Shown one piece after another: positions 52,186-62,088 of a stretch of DNA of 64,000 bases; positions within the stretch are counted from its first letter, which is position 1, and the number at the start of each line of letters is the position of its first letter. Source of the stretch: Bacilli bacterium (lineage in GTDB: Bacteria > Bacillota_I > Bacilli_A > RF39 > UBA660); contig JAFSGC010000009.1 in assembly GCA_017434825.1 (NCBI GenBank), positions 21,287 through 85,286 of the forward strand, read 5' to 3'. The position numbers and the translations under genes are program-made. The notes below the pieces were generated by a model, which was not told the DNA's origin, made no database searches, and saw only the letters and a program-made list of their open reading frames with translations.

Positions 52186-54309
52186 ATGAAAAAAAGAGTA
52201 ACAGTTAAATCTAGTATGTACGTATTATTAATTGTTGCTTTTTTCTTGTGTGCAGCAATAGTTAAACTTTTGTATGTCGCAGTAGCTAGCGATGTTGATG
52301 GAGTTAACCTAAAAGAATTTGCAGCCTCAAGAAATACCAAGACAAAAACTTTATATGCATCAAGAGGAACTATTTATGATGCATCAGGAGAAGCTCTTGC
52401 TTTATCAGTTAATTCATATACGTTAATCGCTTACTTAAGTGATTCAAGAACTACCGATATGAATAACCCTAAGCATGTAGTGGATAAAGAGTATACTGCT
52501 AAAATGCTTGCTCCAATATTAGAGATGGAAGAAAGCAAGATATTAGAGTATTTAAATTATGAAAATCGTTATCAAGTTGAGTTTGGATCTAAAGGAAAAA
52601 ACTTAACGGAGATAGTAAAAAAACAAATAGATGATTTAGAATTACCGGGTATAGATTTTATTGAAAGTACCCAAAGATATTATAAGATGGGAAACTTTGC
52701 ATCTTATATAATTGGATATGCTAAAACTAATGATTCTGGAGAAATTGTTGGTGAACTGGGACTAGAAAGTTATTTTAATAAAGAGCTTTCAGGACAAGAT
52801 GGATTTGTTACTTATCAAAGTGATGCCTATGGCTATCAGCTACCATACGTACCATCTGTTACTGAAGAAGCAAAATCAGGAAGTGATATTCACTTAACAA
52901 TTGATAGTAGTATTCAACTTATTGCTGAAAATGCAATACATAATCTTGAAGACTCTCATGATTTTGATTTTGCTATTATGACAGTAATGGACGCTAAGAC
53001 TGGAGCAATAGTGGCTTCAGCTACAAGTCCAAATTATAATCCAAATGATTTAAATACTTTAACATCTTATTTAAACCCATTAGTTTCATATACTTATGAA
53101 CCAGGTTCTACAATGAAGATTTTCTCTTGGGCAGCAGCGATGGAAGAAGGATATTATAAAGGCGAAGAGAAGTACCTATCTGGCTGCGTTGAAGTAGCAG
53201 ATGTTAAAATATGTGACCACATTAAAAAAGGATGGGGTAATATTACATATGATTATGGATTTGCAATGTCATCAAATACTGGTGCAACAAATCTTGCGTT
53301 AAATGAAAACATGGGTGGTCAAAAACTATATAATTATTATCGTAAATTTGGTTTCGGAGAAAAAACGGGAATTGAATTATCCGGAGAATTAAAAGGAGAT
53401 TTATCGTTTAAATATAAAAGTGAGATTGCTACAGCATCATTTGGTCAAGGTGTAACAATTACTCCAGTTCAAATGCTTCAAGCGTTAACTGCGATTGCAA
53501 ATGACGGCGTAATGCTAAAACCTTATATTGTTAGTAAGATTGTAGATGGTTCTGGTAACGTGACTTATGAAGGTGGCAAAACAATTGCAGGTAAAGTAAT
53601 GGAAAGCGCTACTGCTCAAAAAATGAGACAATTAATGTACAACGCTAACTACGATGGGCTAAGTAAGATTTGGCAACCTGATACAGTTACTATGATAGCT
53701 AAGACTGGTACAGCTCAAATTCCTTCGCCAAATGGCGGTTACTTGGATGGACAATATGATAATATCTATTCAGTAGCGGGAATTTTCCCTGAAGAAGATC
53801 CAGAATATATTATTTATGTAGCGGTTAAAAGAATTGTAGGTTCACAAAGAAATGTAGCAGATATGACCACTAAAGCAGTAGATGAAATTGCTGCCTATGC
53901 AAACCTTACTGAGGAAGTAGATACCGAGTATACAAAGAACATAATAACTTTAGATAATTATAATTCTAAGAAAACTGAAGAAGTAAAAAATTCTTTATCT
54001 GAAAATCTTAGAGTAGTTGTATTAGGAACTGGAGATTATATTACTAGTCAGTACCCTAAGAAAGACTCAAAAGTAGTCGTAGGATCTAAAGTATTCTTAA
54101 TTACAAATAAAACTGATTATCAAATGCCTGATATAAAAGGTTGGAGTCTTGCAGAAGTCAAAACTCTTGCAAAAATCATGGGAATAAAATTTACTTATAC
54201 AGGTTATGGTTATGTTATTGAGCAATCAATAGAGCCTGGTAAAGAAATAACCTCTGATAGCACTTTAACAATCACCCTTGAAAATAGTATTAATAAAGAA
54301 AAAGCTTAA
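52186..54309 (+). CDS. ftsI: Division penicillin-binding protein 2 (FtsI/PBP2B) with PASTA domains
   Basis: This transpeptidase crosslinks septal peptidoglycan. The 707-residue protein has an N-terminal membrane segment, a dimerisation domain (TLYASRGTIYDASGEALALS) and a transpeptidase domain with the Ser-x-x-Lys (PGSTMKIFSW), SSNTG and KTGTAQIP motifs. Two PASTA-like repeats lie at the C-terminus (LRVVVLGTGDYITSQYPKKD and MPDIKGWSLAEVKTLAKIMG). It indicates that the cell builds peptidoglycan. The cluster stops here; mraY, murD and ftsW do not follow. Confidence 0.95.
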   Translation: MKKRVTVKSSMYVLLIVAFFLCAAIVKLLYVAVASDVDGVNLKEFAASRNTKTKTLYASRGTIYDASGEALALSVNSYTLIAYLSDSRTTDMNNPKHVVDKEYTAKMLAPILEMEESKILEYLNYENRYQVEFGSKGKNLTEIVKKQIDDLELPGIDFIESTQRYYKMGNFASYIIGYAKTNDSGEIVGELGLESYFNKELSGQDGFVTYQSDAYGYQLPYVPSVTEEAKSGSDIHLTIDSSIQLIAENAIHNLEDSHDFDFAIMTVMDAKTGAIVASATSPNYNPNDLNTLTSYLNPLVSYTYEPGSTMKIFSWAAAMEEGYYKGEEKYLSGCVEVADVKICDHIKKGWGNITYDYGFAMSSNTGATNLALNENMGGQKLYNYYRKFGFGEKTGIELSGELKGDLSFKYKSEIATASFGQGVTITPVQMLQALTAIANDGVMLKPYIVSKIVDGSGNVTYEGGKTIAGKVMESATAQKMRQLMYNANYDGLSKIWQPDTVTMIAKTGTAQIPSPNGGYLDGQYDNIYSVAGIFPEEDPEYIIYVAVKRIVGSQRNVADMTTKAVDEIAAYANLTEEVDTEYTKNIITLDNYNSKKTEEVKNSLSENLRVVVLGTGDYITSQYPKKDSKVVVGSKVFLITNKTDYQMPDIKGWSLAEVKTLAKIMGIKFTYTGYGYVIEQSIEPGKEITSDSTLTITLENSINKEKA

Positions 54310-54331
54310 ATCATTGGATTTGAGTTTTTTT
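54305..54331 (+). terminator. Terminator of the division cluster
   Basis: CTTAAATC pairs with GATTTGAG (one G-T) around ATTG, followed by seven Ts. Confidence 0.85.
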
Positions 54332-54402
54332 ATGCAAATTTAATTGCATTGTTTATATTTAGAGTATATAATAATTTTATCCGATAGAAAGGATATTAAG
54401 TA

Positions 54403-57039
54403 ATGAAACTATCATATGATAATCTCAGCAAATGTACACCTGAAGAAATATATACTGACGTAATTAATAAGATAAATAAAATGTATAATCGACATCCTTA
54501 TTTATCGTTTTTGCAAATAGATTATAAATCGTTAGTTATTGAAGAATTACCTAATATCATTTCTGAAACTCCTAAAAATGCAAATTTTGAGCAAGCTCTT
54601 TTATCTCAAATAATAACTATGTTAGAAAATAAGTTTGTTAAAGCAATGAATAAAAATTCTATATGTATTGATGTTTTAACAAAATTTATTACAAGAAACT
54701 TGCAAAAAGCCAATAACTATTCTAGTGCACAAGCAGAGTTTAATAAACTTATTACCTTTCTAAGAACTTTAGATATTTCAGTACCTCCGGATGTGTGTGC
54801 GGTTGTCATAAAAAAACACGATGTGCTTTCTGGTGTATTAAAATTTATAGTTGATAATAATATTGATGCAATTCGTGCTCGTGGGGTTGAAGACGTTTTT
54901 CTAAATGAAAACGAAGAAAACTTTGTTAGTACCTATTGTGACATGAACAACTTAACCGAAGACGTAGTTTCAGAGGATGATGAAGAAGAGCTTTCTTCGA
55001 AAGACAAAAAGGGTAATAGTGAGTTTATATCAGATTCTGTTCGAGCGTATATGGTCGAAATTAGAAAATATCCTTTATTAACGAATCAAGAAGAATTAGA
55101 ACTGGCAAAACGGGTCCGCGAAGGTGATAAAGCTGCAAGAGATAGATTAACAGAATGTAATCTCCGATTAGTAATATCAATTGCTAAAAGATATCAAAAT
55201 CGAGGACTTTCACTTATGGATTTAGTCCAAGAGGGTAACATTGGGTTATCAAGAGCTGTAGAATTATTTAATCCTGAACGAGGGACAAAGTTTTCTACAC
55301 ATGCAACTTGGTGGATTCGCCAATCAATCCAAAGGTCGGTAATGGACAAAGGAAAGAATGTAAGAATACCAGTCCATAAACAACAGGAATTATCCAATTA
55401 CTATAAAATATATGGAGAGTTAGAAAAACATTTAAAACGTGAACCTACAGTAGATGAACTGGCTTATGAGTTAGGTTGGAAAAAAGAAAAAGTCGAAGAA
55501 CTACAAACTATGCATACAGATACAGTCAGTCTTAATACAATAGTTGGGGATGAAGATACGGAACTAGAGCACTTTGTTGCAGCAGATGAACCAACTCCGG
55601 AAGAGTATTACGCTGATAAAGCTTTAGCAGAAGATGTTCGCAAATTGCTTGATAGGGTATTAACTGAGAAAGAAAAAAATATTATTATTTTAAGATATGG
55701 CCTAGATGGCGGCGGAGTTAGACGTTTGGAGTTTTGTGGACAATTATATAATCTTACAAGAGAAAGAATCCGTCAAATTGAGGCTAAGGCTTTAAAAAAA
55801 TTACGTAAGTCATCTGCGGTTAAAAGTTTGGCTTCGTATTTAGATAATCCAGACAAGGCGGTTGCTCAAATCGATAAATACCGCGATGAGTATGCGAAAA
55901 ACGGAAAAGTAAAAAAAGAAAATATAGATGCAGATAAACCCAAACCAAAGGTTGTAGAAAGAAAGGAAATAGATATGCCAAAAGAAGTAATGTCAATATA
56001 TCAATATTTATCTGAATATAAAAAAGAAACTGTAGATATAGCTCTTCAAGGATTAAGTGAAGAGGAGTTAGCTCTTGTTCATTTGCGTTATGGTGCTGAT
56101 TTAGCTAATCCAGTTCCTGGTAAGTTAGATACGGATCAAACTAAGAAATTTTATGGAAGTATTATTCCGAAAATTAAACGTTTAGCTAGAAAGCAAGAAA
56201 AACCAAAGGCACTTCCTGAAACCAGAACAAAAGTGGTAACTGAAAGAGCGAAAGCAGGAAATAAAAAATCACTATATGAATATTTAAATGCCTCTAAAGA
56301 AGATGTAGATTTAATGCTAACAAGATTGCCTGAAGCAGATAGAGCTTTAGTATTAAAACGTTATGCTGGACAAATTAGTGAGGGGCCTAATGGTACACTC
56401 TCAAATTCTGAGATTAACCGTTATTATCGCATTGTCATTAAGAGAATGAAAGCGCTTTTAGATGATCCTAATTACGTGATTGAAGAAGGAAAAAGAAAAA
56501 AGAAGAAGACTTCGAATGTAGAAGCGACTATCATAGAGACTAGTGAACCTGTACCTGATATGTTAGAGGAAACTCCGGTAGTTGAAGCCGAACCTGTAGT
56601 TCAAGAAGCTGAGCTAGAGATTGTTGCACCTCAAAGCGTTCCTGAACTAGTTGCAGAACCTGTGGTAGAGGTGCCAAGTGTTAACAACAACGCTTCAGTG
56701 ACAGAAGCCCCTAAACCAATCGAAGAATCTATCCAAAATGATTTATCTCGTGATGATTATGTAAAAGTTTTAGAGCTTCTTAGAACGCCTTCTTTTGCAC
56801 AAATGATGACTACACTTTCTGCCAAAGAAGCAGTTATTATTTCACTAAAATTAGGATATGTGGATGGTAAATATTTTTCTACAGATGCTATTGCTAATTT
56901 CTTAGGAATAGAAGCCATGGAAGTAATTGAAACTGCAAGAAAAGTATTAATGTTATATCGTGATTCATTTGTAAATTTCTTGGATAAAGCGATTGCAATT
57001 GCAACTGAAGAACCGAATGATGCACCTCCGACAAGATAG
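54403..57039 (+). CDS. Giant sigma-70 family factor with extra N- and C-terminal domains
   Basis: The 878-residue protein carries a complete sigma core in its middle (residues about 208-480): region 1.2 ([20 protein letters not shown]), 2 ([19 protein letters not shown]), 3.0 ([12 protein letters not shown]) and 4.2 ([20 protein letters not shown]). About 205 unrecognised helical residues come before it. After it are two related repeats, 529-598 ([14 protein letters not shown]) and 622-687 ([15 protein letters not shown]), an acidic Pro/Val/Glu linker (705-780) and a third sigma4-like unit (784-862). Compared with RpoD, H300 replaces the Tyr and Q310 the Thr that help read the -10 box, and Q328 replaces the Glu that reads the extended -10. 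The -35-reading helix is unchanged. It stands alone after the division cluster. AGAAAGGAT precedes the ATG. Confidence 0.85.
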   Translation: MKLSYDNLSKCTPEEIYTDVINKINKMYNRHPYLSFLQIDYKSLVIEELPNIISETPKNANFEQALLSQIITMLENKFVKAMNKNSICIDVLTKFITRNLQKANNYSSAQAEFNKLITFLRTLDISVPPDVCAVVIKKHDVLSGVLKFIVDNNIDAIRARGVEDVFLNENEENFVSTYCDMNNLTEDVVSEDDEEELSSKDKKGNSEFISDSVRAYMVEIRKYPLLTNQEELELAKRVREGDKAARDRLTECNLRLVISIAKRYQNRGLSLMDLVQEGNIGLSRAVELFNPERGTKFSTHATWWIRQSIQRSVMDKGKNVRIPVHKQQELSNYYKIYGELEKHLKREPTVDELAYELGWKKEKVEELQTMHTDTVSLNTIVGDEDTELEHFVAADEPTPEEYYADKALAEDVRKLLDRVLTEKEKNIIILRYGLDGGGVRRLEFCGQLYNLTRERIRQIEAKALKKLRKSSAVKSLASYLDNPDKAVAQIDKYRDEYAKNGKVKKENIDADKPKPKVVERKEIDMPKEVMSIYQYLSEYKKETVDIALQGLSEEELALVHLRYGADLANPVPGKLDTDQTKKFYGSIIPKIKRLARKQEKPKALPETRTKVVTERAKAGNKKSLYEYLNASKEDVDLMLTRLPEADRALVLKRYAGQISEGPNGTLSNSEINRYYRIVIKRMKALLDDPNYVIEEGKRKKKKTSNVEATIIETSEPVPDMLEETPVVEAEPVVQEAELEIVAPQSVPELVAEPVVEVPSVNNNASVTEAPKPIEESIQNDLSRDDYVKVLELLRTPSFAQMMTTLSAKEAVIISLKLGYVDGKYFSTDAIANFLGIEAMEVIETARKVLMLYRDSFVNFLDKAIAIATEEPNDAPPTR

Positions 57040-57121
57040 ATATTGTTAATAAATTTGAAGTATGATATTATTAAAATGCTATAAGAAAATAAACTTGAAA
57101 AGAAGTAAAAGGAAGTAGAAA

Positions 57122-58147
57122 ATGAAAAAATCTTTAAAATTAGTTCTTAAAGGACTATCATTTGTTGGGGTATTTGCCGTAATGGCAGTGGTGACGCTTT
57201 ATAGTGTCTTATTACTAATTTGTTATGGCCCCTCAACTAAAGCTCGTAATATTTTCGTTACAACTTTTTTGGAAACTGGTGCTTTAAAATTTGTAGTAGG
57301 TTTAGTCTTACCGGATTCTAAAGTTCAAGAAATAGTTAATAGTAACTCGTTAAAAGAAATGGAACAAGATGTTAATACTGATTTAATTGATGTTGATTCA
57401 ACTAGTGAAGAAATTGAAATTCATGAAATCTCAGGAAGTAATTTCTTTGCTACGTTAATGATTGTTCACGATCCTTCGAGAGTATCTGTAGCTACAACTT
57501 ATCCTTTTTCTGAATATGGAAAAACACTAGATGTACTTGTTAAAGAAAATGATGCTATTGGTGGCGTAAACGGTGGTATTTATCAATCTTCCGGTAATAA
57601 AGGTGGATATCCAATGGGTGTTGTTGTTTCAAAAGGGAAAATTGTATGGAACAGTCCATATGGAGTTGGATACCATATGGTTGGATTTGATGAAAATAAT
57701 ATTTTAAGGATTTTATCAGTAGACGGAATGAGTCCAAAACAAGTTGAAGAACTTGTTGCTAAAGAAAAAATTCGTGATGCAGTAACATTCCAAGAAGAAG
57801 CAAGTGACGCAAATAACCATTTTGTTAAATTAATAGTTAATGGTGAAAAAAGAGAATCTAATGGTTTAGGTAGTGGGGCAAATCCGCGTACTGCAATTGG
57901 CCAAAGAGAAGATGGAGCTGTATTATTGCTAGTAACAGATGGACGTGGAGCTTCAGGCCACCTTGGAGCAACTGCAAATGATTTAATTGAAATTATGGAA
58001 GAATATGGTGCAGTAAACGCAGCTAATATTGATGGCGGTTCATCATCAACAATGTATTATGAAGATAAATATCTAATGACATCTGTTACACTATATTATT
58101 CAAATTCATCTTGGCGTTTACCTGAAGCATTCGTGGTATCAAAGTAG
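57122..58147 (+). CDS. Phosphodiester glycosidase (NAGPA-like) membrane protein
   Basis: The 341-residue protein has an N-terminal membrane anchor (about residues 15-36) and an extracellular phosphodiester glycosidase domain: GGVNGGIYQSS, NPRTAIGQREDGAVLLLVTD, GATANDLIEIMEEYGAVNAA and NIDGGSSSTMYY. Such domains remove GlcNAc from phosphodiesters and in bacteria may act on wall teichoic acid or capsule sugars. It heads an operon of four tightly spaced envelope genes. AAAAGGAAG lies upstream. Confidence 0.9.
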   Translation: MKKSLKLVLKGLSFVGVFAVMAVVTLYSVLLLICYGPSTKARNIFVTTFLETGALKFVVGLVLPDSKVQEIVNSNSLKEMEQDVNTDLIDVDSTSEEIEIHEISGSNFFATLMIVHDPSRVSVATTYPFSEYGKTLDVLVKENDAIGGVNGGIYQSSGNKGGYPMGVVVSKGKIVWNSPYGVGYHMVGFDENNILRILSVDGMSPKQVEELVAKEKIRDAVTFQEEASDANNHFVKLIVNGEKRESNGLGSGANPRTAIGQREDGAVLLLVTDGRGASGHLGATANDLIEIMEEYGAVNAANIDGGSSSTMYYEDKYLMTSVTLYYSNSSWRLPEAFVVSK

Positions 58148-58156
58148 GTGAGTCAA

Positions 58157-59296
58157 ATGGGTATTAAAAGAAAAATAAAAAAGATGTCATTATATAAAAA
58201 ATCATTAATAGTATTTACTTTATTATTATTGATTCTAGCAGAATTTGCTCTTGTTTATGTAACAAAATCTTTAAAAGCTTATGAAAAAGGCGATGTTGAT
58301 AATTACATGAACAGCTTAATTAAAGATATGGGAAAGGCTGCTAAAAAAGGTAATATCGATGAATATTTTGAACTATCTGAAGTAAAAAGTGATTATGAGA
58401 AAAATTCATCATTAGAAAAAGGCTATAAAGAACTTTTTAAAGAAGCAGAAATTTCTTATAAGAAAACTGATGATAAAGCAAAATATGATATTTATGCAGA
58501 TGATATGCTAATAGCAAGCGTTACATTAGATGATTCAAAAGTAGAACATCGTTTAGGACTTTTAACATATACTGATTATCAAATAAAAGAAATTGAAAGT
58601 TATAATAAAGATGGTCTATATGAATTAGATTTCTATATTAAAGATGAATATAAGTTATATATTAATGATGTAGAAGTAAAAAATGATGCTTTGAAAGAAG
58701 AAGCTAAAATTGAAGAATTTAGTGAAGTATATGATTTAGTAGATCTTCCTACTTTAAATCATTATAAAGTAAGTAATTTAACTTACAAACCAGAAGTGAC
58801 TATTAAAGATGCAAAAGGTAAAAAGGTAGAATATGAAGTTAAAGATGGTGCATATTATGCTAACGACTTCTTTAATACAGATGATGCAGATAAAGCGATG
58901 GAAAAACTTAATAATGAGTATGATCCATTACCATTTGCTAAAAATTGGAGTTTATTCTTAACTGCGGATCTTCCAGGAACAAGATGGGGATTGTATACAC
59001 TTACTCCAAATTTAATCGAAGGAACAGAAATGTACAAGAAAGCTTATAGCTGGGCTACTCAAGTAGATATTACATTTACTTCAATACATACATTAGATAA
59101 AGAAACATTTACTAATACTAAAGTATCTAATTATACTATCTATAATGAAAATGCATTCTCAGTAGAAGTATATTTAGAAAAGAATATGACTCTAATTGAT
59201 GGCCAAAAGAAAAAAGATGTTTTACACGATATTTTCTATTATGTATATTATGATGGTGCATATCGTTTAGTTCATATGAAATCAGTAACAGAGTAA
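58157..59296 (+). CDS. Membrane-anchored extracellular protein of unknown function
   Basis: The 379-residue protein has one N-terminal membrane segment (about residues 14-34) and a Lys/Asp/Glu-rich extracellular part with no motif I recognise. The last 100 residues (from VDITFTSIHTLDKETF to GAYRLVHMKSV) look like an NTF2-like fold. I use the ATG at 58157 (AGGTGAG upstream) rather than the GTG at 58148. It sits 9 bases after the glycosidase gene and 13 before a polyprenyl-sugar synthase, so it probably takes part in building a surface glycan. Confidence 0.6.
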   Translation: MGIKRKIKKMSLYKKSLIVFTLLLLILAEFALVYVTKSLKAYEKGDVDNYMNSLIKDMGKAAKKGNIDEYFELSEVKSDYEKNSSLEKGYKELFKEAEISYKKTDDKAKYDIYADDMLIASVTLDDSKVEHRLGLLTYTDYQIKEIESYNKDGLYELDFYIKDEYKLYINDVEVKNDALKEEAKIEEFSEVYDLVDLPTLNHYKVSNLTYKPEVTIKDAKGKKVEYEVKDGAYYANDFFNTDDADKAMEKLNNEYDPLPFAKNWSLFLTADLPGTRWGLYTLTPNLIEGTEMYKKAYSWATQVDITFTSIHTLDKETFTNTKVSNYTIYNENAFSVEVYLEKNMTLIDGQKKKDVLHDIFYYVYYDGAYRLVHMKSVTE

Positions 59297-59309
59297 TGAA
59301 AGGTATAAA

Positions 59310-60356
59310 ATGAAAGATATATTTGTAATAGTTCCTACACTAAATCCTAATAAAGAAATTTTAGATAAATTTTTAGAAAAGTTAACTAAAGAATTTGAAA
59401 ATGTTTTAGTTTATGATGATGGATGCCGTGAGGAATATCAAGATTATTTTAAACAAATGGAGAAAAAGGGGATAACTGTACTACATCATTATGTTAATTT
59501 AGGAAAAGGTCGTGCAATGAAAGATGCCTTTAACTATTTACTTAATGAGTATCCTGATTTAAAAGGAGTAGTTACAGCAGATAGTGATGGACAACATAGC
59601 GTTAAAGATATAAAAAAATGTGCTAAAGAAGTTTTAAAACATCAAGATTCATTAATTTTAGGCTGTCGTAACTTTGATGCAGCACATGTACCTGCGCGTA
59701 ATCGTTTTGGTAATAAAACTACTAGAAACGTTTTAAAATTATTCGTAGGTGTAGGAGTAACAGATACTCAAACAGGTTTAAGAGGTTTATCTAAAGAAGT
59801 TATGATTAAATTCTTAACTACTCAAGGAGACCGTTTTGAATATGAAACTAATCAATTAATTGATACCATTAGCAAAGAAGTTCCTATTAAAGAGATTGAA
59901 ATTGAAACAATCTATGTAAATGGTAATACTGAAAGTCACTTTAATCCAATTAAAGATTCTCTAGCAATATATAAATTGTTTATCAAGTATATCTTTGCTT
60001 CATTATCATCGTTTATTATTGATATAGTTCTATTTGCTTTATTTAATAAAGTGATACCAGGAGCTTCATCAATATTAATTGCTACAATTATAGCAAGGGT
60101 AATATCAAGTGTTTATAACTATTTAATGAATGCCAATATGGTATTTAAAACTAAGAATAAATCATCATTCATTAAATATGTAATCTTATGTGTGATTCAA
60201 ATGTTTGTATCTGGATACTCATCACAATATTTAGCTAAGTTATTTACTAATATAAATGTAGTGGTTATTAAACTAATTGTTGATATGATTATCTTTGTCA
60301 TTAATTTTATTATTCAAAGAGAATTCATTTTTGTAAGGAAGAAATATGAAAAATAA
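59310..60356 (+). CDS. Family 2 glycosyltransferase fused to a GtrA-like membrane domain
   Basis: Residues 1-215 are a GT2 domain of the dolichyl-phosphate mannose synthase type (FVIVPTLNPNKEIL, VLVYDDG, NLGKGRAMKDAF, TADSDGQH with the metal-binding Asp, TDTQTGLRGL). Residues about 220-345 form four membrane segments of the GtrA type (NYLMNANMVF, NFIIQREFIFVRK). Such fusions load a sugar onto undecaprenyl phosphate and move it across the membrane for glycan decoration. The sugar is unknown. The gene overlaps the next by 11 bases. Confidence 0.9.
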   Translation: MKDIFVIVPTLNPNKEILDKFLEKLTKEFENVLVYDDGCREEYQDYFKQMEKKGITVLHHYVNLGKGRAMKDAFNYLLNEYPDLKGVVTADSDGQHSVKDIKKCAKEVLKHQDSLILGCRNFDAAHVPARNRFGNKTTRNVLKLFVGVGVTDTQTGLRGLSKEVMIKFLTTQGDRFEYETNQLIDTISKEVPIKEIEIETIYVNGNTESHFNPIKDSLAIYKLFIKYIFASLSSFIIDIVLFALFNKVIPGASSILIATIIARVISSVYNYLMNANMVFKTKNKSSFIKYVILCVIQMFVSGYSSQYLAKLFTNINVVVIKLIVDMIIFVINFIIQREFIFVRKKYEK

Positions 60357-60960
60357 GAAAATATATATTATTGGATTTTTAGTTATATTATTTATTGTCA
60401 ATACAATTTTAGTAGTAACAGGTTCTTATGATGCAGTAGATACATTTATGCGTAACTTTATCATAAGATATTCAAGTGAAATTACTAGTAAGTTTATGCA
60501 TTTTATAACTTTTTTTGGGAGTACAAAGTTTATTATACTTGCTTCATGTGTAATTTTCTTTATCTATTTATTTAAAAAGAAAAAGGGATATGCATTTAGT
60601 GCTGCGAGTATAATTATTATTTCAACGGTTATTAATAATGTTATAAAATTGATTATTGCAAGGCCTAGACCAGAGTATATCTCTGTAATTGAGCATTCTT
60701 ATTCCTATCCCTCAGGACATACAATGGCAGCAACTACGTTATATGGATTTTTAATCTACTTATTAATAAAAGGTAATGTATCTAATAAGTACAAAATTAT
60801 ATATTCTTGTATATTAGGTTTATTAATTATTATGGTAGGAATATCACGCATTTATCTTGGAGCACATTTCTTCTCGGATGTGTTCGGAGGAATGATTTTA
60901 AGTACGACTATATTACTAATATTTGACTTAATAAATGAAAAAAAGAATTTACTTAAGTAG
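60346..60960 (+). CDS. PAP2 family phosphatase
   Basis: The 204-residue protein has five to six membrane segments and the full phosphatase signature: KLIIARPRPEY, YPSGHTM and SRIYLGAHFFSDVFGG. PAP2 enzymes remove phosphate from undecaprenyl pyrophosphate or phosphatidyl-lipids. Its overlap with the glycosyltransferase suggests it recycles the lipid carrier used by that enzyme (inference). It ends the envelope operon. Confidence 0.92.
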   Translation: MKNKKIYIIGFLVILFIVNTILVVTGSYDAVDTFMRNFIIRYSSEITSKFMHFITFFGSTKFIILASCVIFFIYLFKKKKGYAFSAASIIIISTVINNVIKLIIARPRPEYISVIEHSYSYPSGHTMAATTLYGFLIYLLIKGNVSNKYKIIYSCILGLLIIMVGISRIYLGAHFFSDVFGGMILSTTILLIFDLINEKKNLLK

Positions 60961-60980
60961 GTTCTTTTTTTATTTGAATA

Positions 60981-61000
60981 TGTTATAATTTATATGGTGA
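60981..61000 (+). promoter_or_regulatory. Promoter of the APH/choline-kinase-like gene
   Basis: An extended -10 TGTTATAAT (60981-60989) lies just before GGTGA (60996-61000). Transcription would start at about 60996, so the ATG at 61006 with GGTGA upstream is favoured over the ATG at 60994. Confidence 0.55.
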
Positions 61001-61005
61001 ATAAA

Positions 61006-61944
61006 ATGATAGGGAAGCTTAATGCTGTGTGCGCATTATTTAATCTAGGTTCAGTTTCTTCATACATTAAAGAGGAGAGTAGTCAAAATAACGTATATAA
61101 AGTTATGACTACAAAAGGAATCTATGTTATTAAAGAATATAGTTATGACGCTATTAAGAATTACTATCATTTAAATAAAAGAAGAAACCAAATTTATATT
61201 AGTGAAATATTTAATAATAATGGAATAAAGTGTATTTTACCAATAAATAAAAATAATAAATATTTTATCTTATATAATCGTCATTATTATTTAGCTTTTC
61301 CGTACAGTGCTGCTGATAAATTATCTGTTGAATTATATACAACTAAACATTTAAAGCATCTTGCTCAAACAGAGGCTAATATTCATAATTTGAAAATTGT
61401 AGCAAGTCTTCCTTGTTTATATAAAAAAGTGAATATTAATTTTAATAAGGCTATTAAAAAATATAAAAAGAATTTTAAGATAACAAATTGCATAAAGAAA
61501 AATCAATATAGTCTTGAAAGACTTATCGAAGAATGTAATATAAGAATTAATCGTGTAAAAGAAAATATGTGTATAAGTCACAATGATTATAAAAGCTCAA
61601 ATATCATATGGGAGAAAGAAACTCCGGTTTTGCTTGATTTTGATGCAGTTGGGCTAGTTAATCCGTATTGTGCTATGGCAGAAAGCGCATTTAATTTTAC
61701 TTATTCTAAAAGAAATATGAATTTAAGCCATTACAAAATATATTTAAAAACGTATTTTGAGAATAGGGAATATCCAAAAGTGGACTTCAAAGATATACTT
61801 TATGTCAGTGTAAATGGCAAGCTTCAATGGCTTTCATATTTATTATCTAGTGGATATGAACATGATATTATTAATATGATTGAAGAATTATCTTTTTTCT
61901 ATGAAAATATTAATAAACTTTATGAAATATATTTAAGTATATAA
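61006..61944 (+). CDS. Aminoglycoside phosphotransferase/choline kinase-like protein
   Basis: The 312-residue protein has the small-molecule kinase motifs CISHNDYKSSNIIW (HxDxxxxN catalytic loop) and VLLDFDAVGLVNP (metal-binding Asp), with a P-loop-like N-terminal lobe and the Lys in IYVIKEYSYD. Relatives phosphorylate choline, amino sugars or antibiotics. The neighbours (envelope operon upstream, signal peptidase downstream) fit a role in decorating the envelope. The substrate is not identifiable by eye. Confidence 0.75.
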   Translation: MIGKLNAVCALFNLGSVSSYIKEESSQNNVYKVMTTKGIYVIKEYSYDAIKNYYHLNKRRNQIYISEIFNNNGIKCILPINKNNKYFILYNRHYYLAFPYSAADKLSVELYTTKHLKHLAQTEANIHNLKIVASLPCLYKKVNINFNKAIKKYKKNFKITNCIKKNQYSLERLIEECNIRINRVKENMCISHNDYKSSNIIWEKETPVLLDFDAVGLVNPYCAMAESAFNFTYSKRNMNLSHYKIYLKTYFENREYPKVDFKDILYVSVNGKLQWLSYLLSSGYEHDIINMIEELSFFYENINKLYEIYLSI

Positions 61945-61995
61945 AAGAATATCTATATAAAAGTTTAATATAATTAAATGGACATGATTTTTCTC

Positions 61996-62070
61996 TGAAA
62001 ATAGTCTTGACAGTTATGTTGTCAAATTTTATCAGGTAGAAAAGAGAATTCTAATATTTATGCTAAAATA
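61996..62070 (+). promoter_or_regulatory. Signal peptidase promoter region with inverted repeat
   Basis: A -35-like TTGACA and TGTCAA form an inverted repeat (TTGACA, seven bases, TGTCAA) in the middle of this 140-base gap. An extended -10 (TGCTAAAAT) lies about 20 bases before the signal peptidase ATG. The repeat could be an operator, but no known regulator was matched. Confidence 0.4.
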
Positions 62071-62088
62071 AATATATAGGTGAGGTAT

